This document shows positions 16,205 to 25,874 of a stretch of 35,180 nt of DNA, one piece after another (position 1 is the first letter of the stretch; every line of letters begins with the position of its first letter). The stretch lies in assembly GCA_020850455.1 (NCBI GenBank), contig JADZEQ010000007.1, forward strand, positions 1-35,180, in the 5' to 3' direction. This stretch comes from Sphingomonadaceae bacterium (lineage in GTDB: Bacteria; Pseudomonadota; Alphaproteobacteria; Sphingomonadales; Sphingomonadaceae). The notes under the pieces were generated by a model that did not search any database, was not told where the DNA came from, and saw only the letters and a list, made by a program, of their open reading frames with translations. The translations under genes and the position numbers were made by a program.

Positions 16205-16300
16205 AAGGCTTGCAGTCCTTTGTCGGGCACGGCACCCCGTGGGGCGCGAATCAATTGCGCCTATAGCGCGCGATAGGGGCAAGGGGTATCGGCTTTGCAC

Positions 16301-16969
16301 ATGGGTAAGATGGCGGCGGCGGCGCTGCTCGCGCTGGCGGCGGTGCCCGCGCATGCGGACACGATCAGCGATGCGCAGTTTTGGCTGACCAATACGGCAA
16401 GTGTCGCGATCGATGATAAGACATGGCTGACGGGCGATGTCATTTTGCGCTCACACCCCGATGCACTCGACGTTGGCCAATATATTGCGCGCGTCGGTGT
16501 GCGTCGGTCGCTGGGCGATGGCTGGACGGTGCAGGCGACATATGGCTGGATTGATAGCCGCAACCCTGGCGGCGGCGACACCGTCGAACATCGATTGGGG
16601 CAGATGGTATCGACGCACATCGCCGACTTTGGCGCGTGGCGTATCGACAGCCGTCTGGGGGTGGAGGAAAGGCTGCGGGCGACCGGCGGCGAAGTGGGTT
16701 GGCGCGTGCGGGCGCGGCTGCGCGCAACGCGGCCGCTCACTTCTCGGCTGAGCTTTCACCTTAGTGAGGAATTGATAGGCGCGCTTAACGACACAGCATG
16801 GGGGCAAAATGCTGGCCTGACCGCTTCGCGGCTTGGCACCGGTATAAATTACCGCTTTTCCAACCATCTGGCGATCGGTCCCAGCTATAGCTGGCAGCGC
16901 GTGGTGGCCGCGACGCGCGCCGACCGTAATAGCCATGTGCTGGGGCTGACGATCGACGCGGATCTATAG
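16301..16969 (+). CDS. DUF2490 outer-membrane beta-barrel protein
   Basis: This 222-aa protein has a signal peptide (about residues 1-20, ending AHAD). The rest alternates strand-like segments ending in aromatic residues ([29 protein letters not shown]), and the final LGLTIDADL resembles a barrel's last strand. This matches DUF2490, a family of predicted small outer-membrane barrels of unknown function. The start is open: TTG at 16295 has AAGGGG at the better spacing, while ATGs at 16301 and 16310 also give a good signal peptide. It ends base-to-base with the convergent DUF4197 gene. Confidence 0.8.
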   Translation: MGKMAAAALLALAAVPAHADTISDAQFWLTNTASVAIDDKTWLTGDVILRSHPDALDVGQYIARVGVRRSLGDGWTVQATYGWIDSRNPGGGDTVEHRLGQMVSTHIADFGAWRIDSRLGVEERLRATGGEVGWRVRARLRATRPLTSRLSFHLSEELIGALNDTAWGQNAGLTASRLGTGINYRFSNHLAIGPSYSWQRVVAATRADRNSHVLGLTIDADL

Positions 16970-17647
16970 CTAAGCTGCGCCCAGTCCGAAAACCGCGATA
17001 ATCAGCGGATCGTTGGTGGCTGACGGGTTGGCGCGGATCGCCGCCTCTTCCGCTCCAATGGCATTCCACAGCCCGGTTTCCGCACCATCGACGACATGGC
17101 GGGTCAGACCCGCGACATCAATGCCCGTCGCGCTGCGCAGCAATTGGGCGAGCCGTGGATCATTGGCAATTTGCATCGCATCCCCCACCGCCGGAAACAT
17201 CGCGGTGATGAGCGCGCTGCCGAGTCCCTGTCGCAACAGGTCGGTCGCGCCATGCGGGTTGCCGCGCACCAACTGCATCGCATCGTTAACCGACAAATTA
17301 TTGATTGCCTGCGCAATTATTGGCGCAGCGCGTTCTGCCCCTGCCTCGGCAAAGTCATTGAGGCGGCGTTGCATTTCCCGCCGCACCGCACCGCTCGTCA
17401 ATATGCGGGTGATGATGTTGCGGTTTTCCGCCCATGCTTCGGGGAGATTGAGGCGCGCCAATTGACTGTCATAATAGCCGCCCGGTTGCAGCAAATAGGC
17501 AAAGGCACGCTGCGATGACAAGCTGAGCAGTCGGCGGATAGCCTCCGTCAAGCTAAAGCCGCTGCCGCCCGCGCAACCGCCCAGCATGACCATCGCGCCG
17601 ATGGCGCTGCCACCTGCCAGAAATTGCCGCTTGTTCCATATCTGCAT
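16970..17647 (-). CDS. DUF4197 lipoprotein
   Basis: A 225-aa protein with an N-terminal NKRQFLAGGSAIGAMV segment (partly Tat-like) leading to the lipobox LGGC (Cys25). The mature part is helical and matches DUF4197 in size and in segments such as DAMQLVRGNPHGATDLLR near its middle. Members are predicted periplasmic or membrane-anchored proteins of unknown function. The upstream 97 bp is shared with the divergent radA gene and holds a candidate SOS box. Confidence 0.82.
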   Translation of the reverse strand: MQIWNKRQFLAGGSAIGAMVMLGGCAGGSGFSLTEAIRRLLSLSSQRAFAYLLQPGGYYDSQLARLNLPEAWAENRNIITRILTSGAVRREMQRRLNDFAEAGAERAAPIIAQAINNLSVNDAMQLVRGNPHGATDLLRQGLGSALITAMFPAVGDAMQIANDPRLAQLLRSATGIDVAGLTRHVVDGAETGLWNAIGAEEAAIRANPSATNDPLIIAVFGLGAA

Positions 17648-17713
17648 GACGCCGCTCCCTTGCCAAGATCGGATAATCTAACCAAAAATTGCCCCGCCAC
17701 AATCGGCTCTGGC

Positions 17714-17728
17714 GTTCCCCACCTGTTC
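17714..17728 (+). promoter_or_regulatory. Candidate LexA (SOS) box upstream of radA
   Basis: GTTC-CCCACCT-GTTC exactly matches the alphaproteobacterial SOS consensus GTTC-N7-GTTC, 16 bp before the radA ATG. Eight fixed bases are expected about once by chance in a window of this size, so the support is the position before a DNA-repair gene rather than the match alone. Confidence 0.45.
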
Positions 17729-17744
17729 CGGTTACAGCGACGCC

Positions 17745-19127
17745 ATGGCCAAGCCACGCAAGAATTTCGTCTGCCAAAATTGCGGCAGCCTCTCCAGCCG
17801 TTGGCAGGGGCAGTGCGATGATTGCGGCGCTTGGAATAGTCTGGTCGAAGAAGCCGTTACCCCGACCATTTTTGCCGAAAAACATCATCTGGCATCGGGC
17901 GGGCGGCGCATCGCCTTTGAAGCGCTGGGTGGGGAAGATGCGCTGCCCGAACGGTTGGTCAGCGGCATTGCCGAATTTGACTGCGCATTGGGTGGCGGGT
18001 TGGTGCGTGGATCGGCCAGTCTGATCGGTGGCGATCCGGGGATAGGCAAATCGACCCTCCTCCTCCAAATTGCCGGGCGATTGGCGCGCGCGGGGCGGCG
18101 TGTCACCTATATTTCGGGCGAAGAGGCAGCGGCGCAGGTGCGACTGCGCGCCGCGCGGATGGGTTATGGGGATGCGCCGGTGCAGTTGGCGGCGGCAACG
18201 TCGGTGCGCGATATTTTGACCAGTCTGGCTGCCGATGCGCCCAGCGACCTTGTCATCATCGATTCGATCCAGACCATGCATTCCGATACGATTGATTCGG
18301 CCCCCGGCACGGTCAGTCAGGTGCGCGCCAGCGCGTCCGAACTCATTCGTTTTGCCAAGGAAGGCGGGTCAGCATTGATCCTCGTCGGCCATGTGACCAA
18401 GGACGGCAGCCTCGCCGGGCCGCGCGTGCTCGAGCATATGGTGGATGCCGTGCTCGCCTTTGAAGGGGAACGCAGCCACCAATATCGCATATTGCGTGCG
18501 GTCAAGAACCGCTTTGGCGGCACGGACGAGATTGGTGTATTTTCGATGGAAGCCGACGGGTTGGCAGAGGTTGCCAACCCCAGCGCGCTGTTTCTGACCG
18601 ACCGGCATGGCACAGCGGCCCCCGGCGCGGTGGTGTTCCCCGCGATGGAGGGGACGCGCGCTGTTCTGGTGGAAATTCAGGCGCTGACCCTGCGCCTCGC
18701 CAGCGGGGCGACCCCGCGCCGCGCGGTCGTCGGCTGGGATGCCAGCCGTCTGGCGATGATTTTGGCGGTGCTGGAGGCGCGGTGCGGCCTCTCCCTCTCC
18801 TCTGCCGAAGTATATTTGAACGTCGCGGGCGGTTATCGCCTGTCCGATCCGGCGGCCGATCTAGCGGTCGCCGCTGCCATCGTATCCGCCTTTGCCGAAC
18901 GGCCGATACCGGCCGATTGTGTGCTCTTTGGTGAAATCGCCCTGTCGGGTGAATTGCGGCCGGTTGCGCATAGCGTTTTGCGCTTGAAAGAGGCGGCAAA
19001 GCTTGGTTTTGCGCGCGCCATTCTGCCTGCGGCGGGCGACGGGGGTCGGCAAGGCAAGGCACCGCTCACCCTCACCAGCCATGGGCGGCTTAGCCAATGC
19101 GTTGACCAAATATTGGGGAGGGGTTAG
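17745..19127 (+). CDS. DNA repair protein RadA
   Basis: This 460-aa protein has the three RadA parts: an N-terminal C4 zinc finger (Cys10, 13, 24, 27), a RecA-like ATPase with Walker A GGDPGIGKST at 95-104 and the RadA-specific KNRFGGTDE motif, and a C-terminal Lon-protease-like domain. RadA is a branch-migration helicase that helps RecA extend and process recombination intermediates. It starts a five-gene plus-strand run and may be SOS-induced if the upstream GTTC-N7-GTTC site works. The stop is 11 nt before cvpA. Confidence 0.97.
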   Translation: MAKPRKNFVCQNCGSLSSRWQGQCDDCGAWNSLVEEAVTPTIFAEKHHLASGGRRIAFEALGGEDALPERLVSGIAEFDCALGGGLVRGSASLIGGDPGIGKSTLLLQIAGRLARAGRRVTYISGEEAAAQVRLRAARMGYGDAPVQLAAATSVRDILTSLAADAPSDLVIIDSIQTMHSDTIDSAPGTVSQVRASASELIRFAKEGGSALILVGHVTKDGSLAGPRVLEHMVDAVLAFEGERSHQYRILRAVKNRFGGTDEIGVFSMEADGLAEVANPSALFLTDRHGTAAPGAVVFPAMEGTRAVLVEIQALTLRLASGATPRRAVVGWDASRLAMILAVLEARCGLSLSSAEVYLNVAGGYRLSDPAADLAVAAAIVSAFAERPIPADCVLFGEIALSGELRPVAHSVLRLKEAAKLGFARAILPAAGDGGRQGKAPLTLTSHGRLSQCVDQILGRG

Positions 19128-19138
19128 GCCGCACGCCG

Positions 19139-19678
19139 ATGGCCGACCCGACAATCTTTGACATATTGGTGCTCATCGCGCTGGCGACGGGGTTGATTTC
19201 CGGCTTTTTGCGCGGGCTGGTGCAGGAATTATTGTCGATCGCCGCCTTGGTCGCCGCCTTCATCACGCTGCGGTTCGCCCATCTGCCGCTCAGCGATGTG
19301 CTGGAACCGAGAGTGGGGGTCGGCGCGCCGTTGCTCGCCTTTGCGCTGATTGTCGCAATCGTCGGTGGCGGGGGCAAATATCTGGCGACACGCATCGGTG
19401 CACAAAGCCGCGCCAGCCTGATCGGCCCGGTTGATCGCCTGCTTGGTGCGGGCTTTGGCATTTTGAAGGCGTTGCTGATCGTCACCACCATATTCATGCT
19501 GTTCACCATCGGGCTTGGTATTTGGTATGGTGATGCCGATGAACGGCCCGAATGGCTGGAATCGAGCCGCACTTATCCCTTGTTGCGCGCAAGTGGCAGC
19601 GTCGTTTCGGCGATCGTCGCGGAACGGCTGGCGACCGATGGCGCGCCCCAGACTGCGCCGCAACGAAACCAGCCATGA
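19139..19678 (+). CDS. CvpA family membrane protein
   Basis: A 179-aa protein with several membrane segments (IFDILVLIALATGLISGFLRG first, then LLSIAALVAAFITL and others) and a polar C-terminal tail, typical of CvpA/colicin V production proteins. Members affect envelope integrity and, in some species, colicin V export. A GGGGAGGGG tract lies 16-24 nt before the ATG, unusually far. The stop overlaps the next start (ATGA at 19675-19678), so the NifU-like gene is coupled. Confidence 0.9.
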   Translation: MADPTIFDILVLIALATGLISGFLRGLVQELLSIAALVAAFITLRFAHLPLSDVLEPRVGVGAPLLAFALIVAIVGGGGKYLATRIGAQSRASLIGPVDRLLGAGFGILKALLIVTTIFMLFTIGLGIWYGDADERPEWLESSRTYPLLRASGSVVSAIVAERLATDGAPQTAPQRNQP

Positions 19679-20109
19679 ACGGCAACCTTTATAGCCCTGA
19701 AATATTGCGTCTGGCGATGATTGCGGGGGCACACCCGCGCCTTCTCGCGCCCGATGCCAGCATTTCAGCGCGTACGCCGGTGTGCGGCAGTGCCATTACC
19801 ACCGACATCAAGATGGATGATGCCGGGCTGGTCGAACAAGTGGGGTTTGACCTGTCGGCCTGTGCCTTTGGTCAGGCGGCGGCGGGGCTGTTCGCGCAGG
19901 GGGCAATTGGCCGATCGGCAGAGCAATTGGCGTTGGCGGCAGAGGGCCTCGCTGCATGGCTCGCCGGGTATCGCGCGGTGCCGCCCGATTGGCCCGAGGT
20001 GGAGGCGCTGGTCCCCGCACGGCAGCGCAGCGCACGGCATGAGGCGATTTTGCTGGCCTTTCGTAGTGGCGCATCGGCGGCGCAGCGCGCCATGCTGGGC
20101 CGCAGTTGA
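19675..20109 (+). CDS. NifU/IscU-like Fe-S scaffold protein
   Basis: This 144-aa protein resembles the NifU N-terminal/IscU scaffold. Two cluster-ligand regions are clear: Cys37 in TPVCGSAITTDI and Cys63 in SACAFGQAA. The third cysteine of canonical scaffolds is missing: the RHEAILLAF segment aligns where a Cys is expected, and there is no other Cys. The protein may therefore be a carrier, a degenerate scaffold or a different function. Its stop and the next start overlap as TGATG. Confidence 0.8.
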   Translation: MNGNLYSPEILRLAMIAGAHPRLLAPDASISARTPVCGSAITTDIKMDDAGLVEQVGFDLSACAFGQAAAGLFAQGAIGRSAEQLALAAEGLAAWLAGYRAVPPDWPEVEALVPARQRSARHEAILLAFRSGASAAQRAMLGRS

Positions 20110-21884
20110 TGGAGGGGGCGGGGCATAATCTGGTGGCCGAAGGGGCACCATTGCTCGGCTTTGCGTTGATTTTCGTATTATTATTCCGCCGTTTGGGCCT
20201 TGGGGCTACGCTGGGCTATTTGGTTGCTGGCGCGCTGGTCGGCCCGCAATTGCTGGGCTGGGTCGGCGGGGCAGAGGCAAAATTGGGCATCGCCGAATTT
20301 GGCATCGCGCTCCTCCTCTTTTTGGTTGGGCTGGAATTGTCCCCCGCGCGGCTATGGGCGCTGCGCCGCGATATCTTTGGGCTTGGGCTGGCACAGGTGG
20401 TGGCGTCGGGTATCGTTATTTCGTTGCTCGTTGCGCTGCAGGCCAGTTTTTCGCCCGCTGCTGCCTTGGCGTTGGGGCTACCGCTTGCATTATCTTCCAC
20501 CGCGCAGGTGCTGCCCCTCCTCCAGTCGGCAGGACGGCTCAAGACGCCATTTGGCGAACGTGCCTTTGCCATTTTGCTGTTTCAGGATTTGTCGATTGTC
20601 CCGCTGATTACGATTATCGCGGTGCTGTCGCGCGCACCGGCACCGGCGGGGGCAACCCCCGGTCCCTTGCTCGCGCTTTATACGCTGGTGGCGATTGTCG
20701 CGCTGATCCTTGCCGGACGATATTTATTGCGCCCATTATTTCAGTTGATTGGGCGCTGGGGTGAACGCGAATTATTTGTTTTTGCCGGTCTTTTTACGGT
20801 GGTGATGAGCGCGGCGGTCATGCAATCGCTCGGCCTTTCGACCGCGCTCGGTGCGTTCATCGCGGGGGTGATGCTGGCCGACAGTCCCTATCGTCATGAG
20901 CTGGAGGCGGACATTGAACCCTTCCGCTCCATTCTGCTGGGCCTGTTTTTCCTTGCGGTCGGCATGTTACTCGACCTCCACGCCATTGCCGATCGTCCGC
21001 TGTTCGTCATTGGAATGGCGCTGGTGCTTATCGCTGCCAAGACGGGGGTGATTTTCGCCATTGGCCTTGCCTTTCGTCTGGGCTGGCGGCAGGCGCTGGC
21101 GCTCGGCCTCCTCCTCTCGCAAGGGGGTGAATTCGCCTTTGTCCTGTTCGCACATGCGCAGGCGGCTCTGCTGATCGCGCCGGAGGCGGCGAGCCTTTTT
21201 ACCGCCATCGTCACATTGTCGATGGCGACCACACCCTTTTTGATGAAATTGGCGCGCCCCCTGCGCAGCGATGCCGCCCCCGGCGCAACCGGCGAACGCG
21301 ATGCCCCGGTGGCCGACGGGGCCAATGCACTTATCATCGGCTATGGTCGTTTTGGCCAGACCGTTGGGCAGATGCTGGCGATTCAGGGCATCAGCCTGAC
21401 CCTGATCGACCGGGATAGCGAGATGATTGATGCGGCCGCCAATTTCGGGGCCAAAGTCTATTATGGCGATGGCACGCGGCTTGACCTGCTGCGTCAAGCT
21501 GGCGCGGCGGAGGCGGAACTTATCCTCTTTTGCATCGATGGCGATCAGATCGATGCCGCATTGGCGCACAGCGTGCATGAAGCCTTCCCCGACGCGGCGT
21601 TGTTCATCCGCGCCTATGACCGACGGGCTTTTCTGAAGCTTGAGGGCGCGCCGGTGGATGGCATCATCCGCGAAGTCATCGAGTCCGCCGTGGTGATGGC
21701 GCGGCGCGCGATGGATGCGGTGGGGGTTGATGGCGAAGAAATATCGCGCACCGAAAACCTCTATCGGCAGGGGGACATTGAACGGTTACGCGTACAGTTG
21801 GCGGCGGGCGACCTTGCCGCCGGTCGCCCCAGCGCTATGGCAGAGGCGGCCGCCGCGCGCGCGGCAGCGGGGGAGGCAGGTTGA
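20109..21884 (+). CDS. Kef-type monovalent cation:proton antiporter with TrkA-N domain
   Basis: At 591 aa it combines a CPA2 exchanger domain of about 12 membrane segments (residues about 10-385) with a cytoplasmic TrkA-N/RCK nucleotide-binding domain from about 404 (ALIIGYGRFGQTVG, then LIDRDSEMIDAA). This is the KefB/KefC/YbaL layout, a K+ or Na+/H+ antiporter gated by nucleotides and, in KefB/C, glutathione adducts. gshB and grxC elsewhere in the window make glutathione control possible but unproven. A TrkA-C domain is not seen. ATG 20109 overlaps the upstream stop. Confidence 0.93.
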   Translation: MEGAGHNLVAEGAPLLGFALIFVLLFRRLGLGATLGYLVAGALVGPQLLGWVGGAEAKLGIAEFGIALLLFLVGLELSPARLWALRRDIFGLGLAQVVASGIVISLLVALQASFSPAAALALGLPLALSSTAQVLPLLQSAGRLKTPFGERAFAILLFQDLSIVPLITIIAVLSRAPAPAGATPGPLLALYTLVAIVALILAGRYLLRPLFQLIGRWGERELFVFAGLFTVVMSAAVMQSLGLSTALGAFIAGVMLADSPYRHELEADIEPFRSILLGLFFLAVGMLLDLHAIADRPLFVIGMALVLIAAKTGVIFAIGLAFRLGWRQALALGLLLSQGGEFAFVLFAHAQAALLIAPEAASLFTAIVTLSMATTPFLMKLARPLRSDAAPGATGERDAPVADGANALIIGYGRFGQTVGQMLAIQGISLTLIDRDSEMIDAAANFGAKVYYGDGTRLDLLRQAGAAEAELILFCIDGDQIDAALAHSVHEAFPDAALFIRAYDRRAFLKLEGAPVDGIIREVIESAVVMARRAMDAVGVDGEEISRTENLYRQGDIERLRVQLAAGDLAAGRPSAMAEAAAARAAAGEAG

Positions 21885-22216
21885 TGCGCAGCAGCGGATT
21901 TTGGGCGGCTATTTGCGCTGCCATGGCGATTGGCGCTGGCGCATTTGGTGCACATGCTGCGCCGTTGGCCGCCGCAATGTTGCTGAAAACCGGCAGTCTT
22001 TATCAACTCAGCCACGCCATCGCCGCGCTGGTTCTGCGTGGAAATCATCCGCGCAGCGCGGGCATATTGCTGATCGGCAGCAATATTTTCGCGCTCAGCC
22101 TCTATGCGATGGCACTGGGCGCGCCGCGCTGGCTGGGGGCGGTAACGCCGCTGGGCGGGGTGTTGATGATCGGCGGCTGGGCCTGCGCTGCCATCAGTTT
22201 CGCGCGCCGGGGTTGA
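21884..22216 (+). CDS. DUF423 small membrane protein
   Basis: This 110-aa protein has four hydrophobic segments and the DUF423 features GAFGAHA near residues 20-26 and LYQLSHAIAAL in the middle. The family is conserved but of unknown function. A GGGGGAGG ribosome binding site lies just upstream. ATG 21884 overlaps the antiporter stop (TGATG), so it is co-translated, and it ends base-to-base with the convergent aroB. Confidence 0.9.
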   Translation: MRSSGFWAAICAAMAIGAGAFGAHAAPLAAAMLLKTGSLYQLSHAIAALVLRGNHPRSAGILLIGSNIFALSLYAMALGAPRWLGAVTPLGGVLMIGGWACAAISFARRG

Positions 22217-23320
22217 TTATTTCGCCGCGTCCAAAAAGGCTGCGACATCAGCCAAATCGACGTCTTCTGCCACAAAGCTAGCCCCGATACCGCGCGCCAA
22301 GATGAAGGGGACACGCCCGCCAGTCGCCTTTTTATCATGCGCCATATGGGCAACCAGCGCCCGACCATCGGCCCTTATTCCCGCACTCGCCAGACTGTGT
22401 GGCAGACCCATATCGGCAAGGTGCGCGCGTACCCGCTGGGCATCAGCCGGTGGACACAGCCCGCGCCGCACCGAATAGGCAAAGGCAAGCGCCATCCCGG
22501 CGGCTACCGCTTCGCCGTGGAGCAAGGCGTCGGAAAACCCCGCCTCCGCCTCCAGCGCATGGCCAAATGTATGGCCAAGATTCAACAAGGCGCGAACCCC
22601 GCGTATTTCGCGTTCGTCGGCTGCGACAATCGCAGCTTTGGCATGCACCGAGCGGTGGATGGCATGCACCTGCGCGGCGCTGTCCCCTGCCAATAATTGC
22701 GCGCCATTTTGCGTGCACCATTCGAAAAATGCCGCATCGTTAATCAGGCCATATTTGACCACTTCGGCATAGCCTGCGCGCATTTCGCGCGGCGGCAGGG
22801 TGGCAAGCACCTCGGGATCGATCAGGACGAGCGCGGGTTGATGAAACTGGCCGACCAGATTCTTGCCTGCGCGCGTGTTGATCGCCGTTTTGCCGCCGAC
22901 CGATGAATCGACATCGGCCAATAATGTCGTGGGCATTTGCACAAAGGCGCAGCCGCGCTTTAATATCGCGCTGGCAAAGCCGACCAGATCACCGACCACC
23001 CCGCCACCAAGCGCGACAATATGGTCGCTGCGTTCGACGCCAAGCGCAATTAAATCATCGCACAGCCTTGCCAGCCCATCCCAGCTTTTGCTCGCTTCAC
23101 CCGGCGCGATGCGGATGGCGTGGCTTGCAATGCCCGCACTATCCAGCGCCGCCTGCAAATGTTCGAGGTGCATGGTGACATTGGCATCAGCGATGATGAC
23201 CAAGGGGCGACCCTTGGCCAGCGGGCCGAGATATTGGGCCGCGCGGGTCAGCAATCCTGCCCCAATGCGTATGTCATACGGGCGGTTGGCGAGCGCCACC
23301 GGAACAAGGATGTCGCTCAT
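22217..23320 (-). CDS. 3-Dehydroquinate synthase
   Basis: A 367-aa enzyme of the shikimate pathway, converting DAHP to 3-dehydroquinate with NAD and a divalent metal. Typical segments: [37 protein letters not shown] (NAD-binding), [19 protein letters not shown], and [10 protein letters not shown] with metal-binding histidines. The ATG overlaps the aroK stop by 4 bp (ATGA), giving a coupled aroK-aroB pair. The length and motifs are intact. Confidence 0.97.
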   Translation of the reverse strand: MSDILVPVALANRPYDIRIGAGLLTRAAQYLGPLAKGRPLVIIADANVTMHLEHLQAALDSAGIASHAIRIAPGEASKSWDGLARLCDDLIALGVERSDHIVALGGGVVGDLVGFASAILKRGCAFVQMPTTLLADVDSSVGGKTAINTRAGKNLVGQFHQPALVLIDPEVLATLPPREMRAGYAEVVKYGLINDAAFFEWCTQNGAQLLAGDSAAQVHAIHRSVHAKAAIVAADEREIRGVRALLNLGHTFGHALEAEAGFSDALLHGEAVAAGMALAFAYSVRRGLCPPADAQRVRAHLADMGLPHSLASAGIRADGRALVAHMAHDKKATGGRVPFILARGIGASFVAEDVDLADVAAFLDAAK

Positions 23321-23910
23321 GCCAAATAACCCTCCAACGCCGACAAAATGGCGTCCAATGTGCGTTTATGCGGCCCCGCGTCCGATGCGATATGGATATG
23401 CGCCATTGCATAGGCATCGCGCCGTTCGGTGCACAGGCGTTCCAACGTTGCAGCGGGGTTGCCGGTACGCAGCAGCGGGCGATGATCACGCCGCGATGTG
23501 CGTTCGACCAAGGTTGCAACCGACGCGTCGAGCCAAATGGCAATGCCGCGCGCCAATATATCGCCCCGTGTGTCGGGCTGGACAAAGGCACCGCCGCCGG
23601 TTGCCAATACGCATGGGCCATGGCCGAGAAGCCGGGCGATTACCCGCCGTTCGCCATCGCGAAAATAAGCCTCCCCATCGCGGGAAAAAATCTCTGCAAT
23701 GCTGGATTGTGCTGCCGTCTCAATCGCTTCGTCGGCATCGTGAAAGGGAATGTGCAGGCGCGTAGCGAGCCGCCTGCCGATGCTCGATTTGCCCGAACCC
23801 ATCATGCCAACGAGCACCAGTGGCTTGTCGATCCGCGCGACAAGACGGCGGACATCCCCCGCATAGGCGGCGTCCGATGGTTCGGTTGGGGCAGGCGGGT
23901 GGTCAACCAT
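23317..23910 (-). CDS. Shikimate kinase
   Basis: This 197-aa P-loop kinase phosphorylates shikimate at the 3-hydroxyl with ATP. The Walker A is GMMGSGKSS at 35-43; [18 protein letters not shown] and ATGGGAFV (substrate-binding) follow, and the LID region carries RPLLRTGNP. The N-terminal about 30 residues extend beyond the core, common in alphaproteobacteria. The ATG at 23910 is divergent from the exported protein gene across 96 bp. It leads the aroK-aroB pair. Confidence 0.96.
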   Translation of the reverse strand: MVDHPPAPTEPSDAAYAGDVRRLVARIDKPLVLVGMMGSGKSSIGRRLATRLHIPFHDADEAIETAAQSSIAEIFSRDGEAYFRDGERRVIARLLGHGPCVLATGGGAFVQPDTRGDILARGIAIWLDASVATLVERTSRRDHRPLLRTGNPAATLERLCTERRDAYAMAHIHIASDAGPHKRTLDAILSALEGYLA

Positions 23911-24006
23911 GGCTGCAGCAGCGCTTAAGGTGCATTTGGCGCACATGCAATTGCGTGGGCGCGCGTGCGCTGATACGGGGAGCGTGGACTATAGGGTCAG
24001 GCAAAG

Positions 24007-25863
24007 GTGAGGCGAGTGGCGGGTATCAGGCGCGGCCATATCTGGTTGGGGACGGCGGCGGTTCTGCTGGCCGTACCGGTGGTCGTTCCGGCGCTGGCGC
24101 AGGAAAGCTTGCTGCCGCCCGGTTTTGACGCACCCGCGCGACCCAGCCCAGCCCCCGCACCAACGCCTTCCCCCGCACCGCGTGCAACCCCGACACCATC
24201 GACCCCGTCGAGCGGCGGCGGCACGGGGCGGCCCGCCGTGCCGCGTGCAGCCAATGGCGCGGCGCCTGTCCCCAATTTGACGCCATCCTTGACCGGCGAT
24301 GCCCCCCTCTCCGCCGATGATGCGGCGCTAATGGGGGAGGAGGCTTTGCCACCACCACCGCCGCGATATGACCTGCCGCCCGGGTCGCGCCGATTGTTGA
24401 GCCGGGTTGGCCCGCTGACCGCGACCGAGGGCAGCCTCAACCCCAACGCTTTTGGCAATCGCGGCATTTTTGTCACCCAATTGATGGACAAAATGGGCCC
24501 GACCAGCGTGTCGCGCTGGGCGAGTATATTGTTGCGGCGCGCGCTGCTGTCGTCGGTCGATGCACCGCCCAATATCAACGGTGCAGATTTTGTTGCGGCG
24601 CGTGCATGGTTGCTGCTGCGTCAAGGTGAATCGCCCGCAGCGCGCATGCTGGTGCAATCGGTCGATGTTGACAGGGCAAGCCCGCGGTTAAAGGCTGTCG
24701 CGTTGCAGGTGGCACTCGCCAATGCCGACCCGGCGGGGGTGTGCAGCTATACACCGGGCATGGTCGGCACCAACGCCACTTGGGATATGATGCACGCCAT
24801 GTGCTCCTCCCTCGTGGGGGAGAGTGGCCCGGCTGGCGCAATTATCGAACGGGTGCGGCGGCGCGGGCAGGCCCCTGCCATTGACGTAAAACTTGCCGAG
24901 AAAATTGTCGGCGCTGGCGCGAACAGCAACCGCAATGTGACGGTGCGCTGGGATGATGTCAGCAACCTCACCACCTGGCGCTTTGGTTTGGCGAGCGCGG
25001 CGGGGCTCGATATTCCGGACAATCTGTGGACGGGCGCTAACGCAACGATGCGCGGTTGGGCATTGCACAGTGCCATGGTTTCCCCTGAGCGGCGCTGGTC
25101 GATCGCGGCAGAGGGCGCGCGGCGCGGCTGGCTGTCCTCGCGCGCCTATGTGGATATGTTGAGCGCTGCCGAAGCGGGCGATGAACCCGCCGCCGATGTT
25201 ATTGATAAGGGCCAGTATCTGCGCGGTGCCTTTACCTATGTGCGTCGCGCCGACCGCATTTCGGCGATTGAATCGCTCATCGCCCTCGAACAGGATCGTT
25301 ATTCAGGGCTGGTGCTGAGCGCCCGTGCAGCGGCACGGATTGGCCCGGCAGAGGTCAGCGATGCTGAATCCGCCCTGTTGCTTTCCGCCATGTTCGCAGG
25401 TGGGTTGGACAATAATGCCATGGCATGGGCGCCCAATGTCGCGGTCGGCAGCCCGGCATGGGGTTTGCTGGCGGTGGGGTCGCCGCGCCCATTGCTCGGG
25501 ATCGACCCCGGCGACATCAATGAATATGCCGGTGAAGACGACAGCAATGAACAATTGCGCACCCGCTTTCTGGCGGCCGCGCTGATCGGTTTGGGCCGGA
25601 TCAACGCCGAACAGGGGGCAGAGGTTGCCCGGCAGCACCGATTGAACCTCGGCCAGCAAAGTCGTTGGAGTCAGGCGATTGATATCGCAGCGCAAAGGGG
25701 GGAGGCCGGGACGGTCGCCTTGCTCGCGGCGATTGGCCTGCAGGGGCGCGGTTGGGATGGTGTCCCCCCCTATCACCTCTATCATATCACCCGCGCATTG
25801 CGGCAGGTGGGCTTGGGGCCAGAGGCACGGATGATCGCTGCTGAGGCATTGACCCGCGTCTAG
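24007..25863 (+). CDS. Large exported protein of unknown function (618 aa)
   Basis: It has a signal peptide (residues about 1-32, ending PALAQ), a Pro/Ala/Ser/Thr-rich linker at about 40-100, then a long helical Ala/Leu-rich region (about 110-618) resembling tetratricopeptide-like repeats with no recognised motif. The start is GTG 24007 without a clear ribosome binding site; later starts would cut the signal peptide. The frame is clean and coding-like. It lies between aroK and xerD, 11 nt before xerD, so it may share its transcript. I do not recognise a family or function. Confidence 0.75.
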   Translation: MRRVAGIRRGHIWLGTAAVLLAVPVVVPALAQESLLPPGFDAPARPSPAPAPTPSPAPRATPTPSTPSSGGGTGRPAVPRAANGAAPVPNLTPSLTGDAPLSADDAALMGEEALPPPPPRYDLPPGSRRLLSRVGPLTATEGSLNPNAFGNRGIFVTQLMDKMGPTSVSRWASILLRRALLSSVDAPPNINGADFVAARAWLLLRQGESPAARMLVQSVDVDRASPRLKAVALQVALANADPAGVCSYTPGMVGTNATWDMMHAMCSSLVGESGPAGAIIERVRRRGQAPAIDVKLAEKIVGAGANSNRNVTVRWDDVSNLTTWRFGLASAAGLDIPDNLWTGANATMRGWALHSAMVSPERRWSIAAEGARRGWLSSRAYVDMLSAAEAGDEPAADVIDKGQYLRGAFTYVRRADRISAIESLIALEQDRYSGLVLSARAAARIGPAEVSDAESALLLSAMFAGGLDNNAMAWAPNVAVGSPAWGLLAVGSPRPLLGIDPGDINEYAGEDDSNEQLRTRFLAAALIGLGRINAEQGAEVARQHRLNLGQQSRWSQAIDIAAQRGEAGTVALLAAIGLQGRGWDGVPPYHLYHITRALRQVGLGPEARMIAAEALTRV

Positions 25864-25874
25864 CGGTTGGGGCG

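Noticed and set aside
15368..16276. Plus-strand open frame of 302 codons antisense to the transaldolase
   Set aside because: The minus strand encodes a full transaldolase with its catalytic lysine; the plus frame lacks family features and is a GC-rich shadow.
22863..23765. Plus-strand open frame of 300 codons opposite aroB and aroK
   Set aside because: Both minus-strand genes are unmistakable; the plus frame has no recognisable features.
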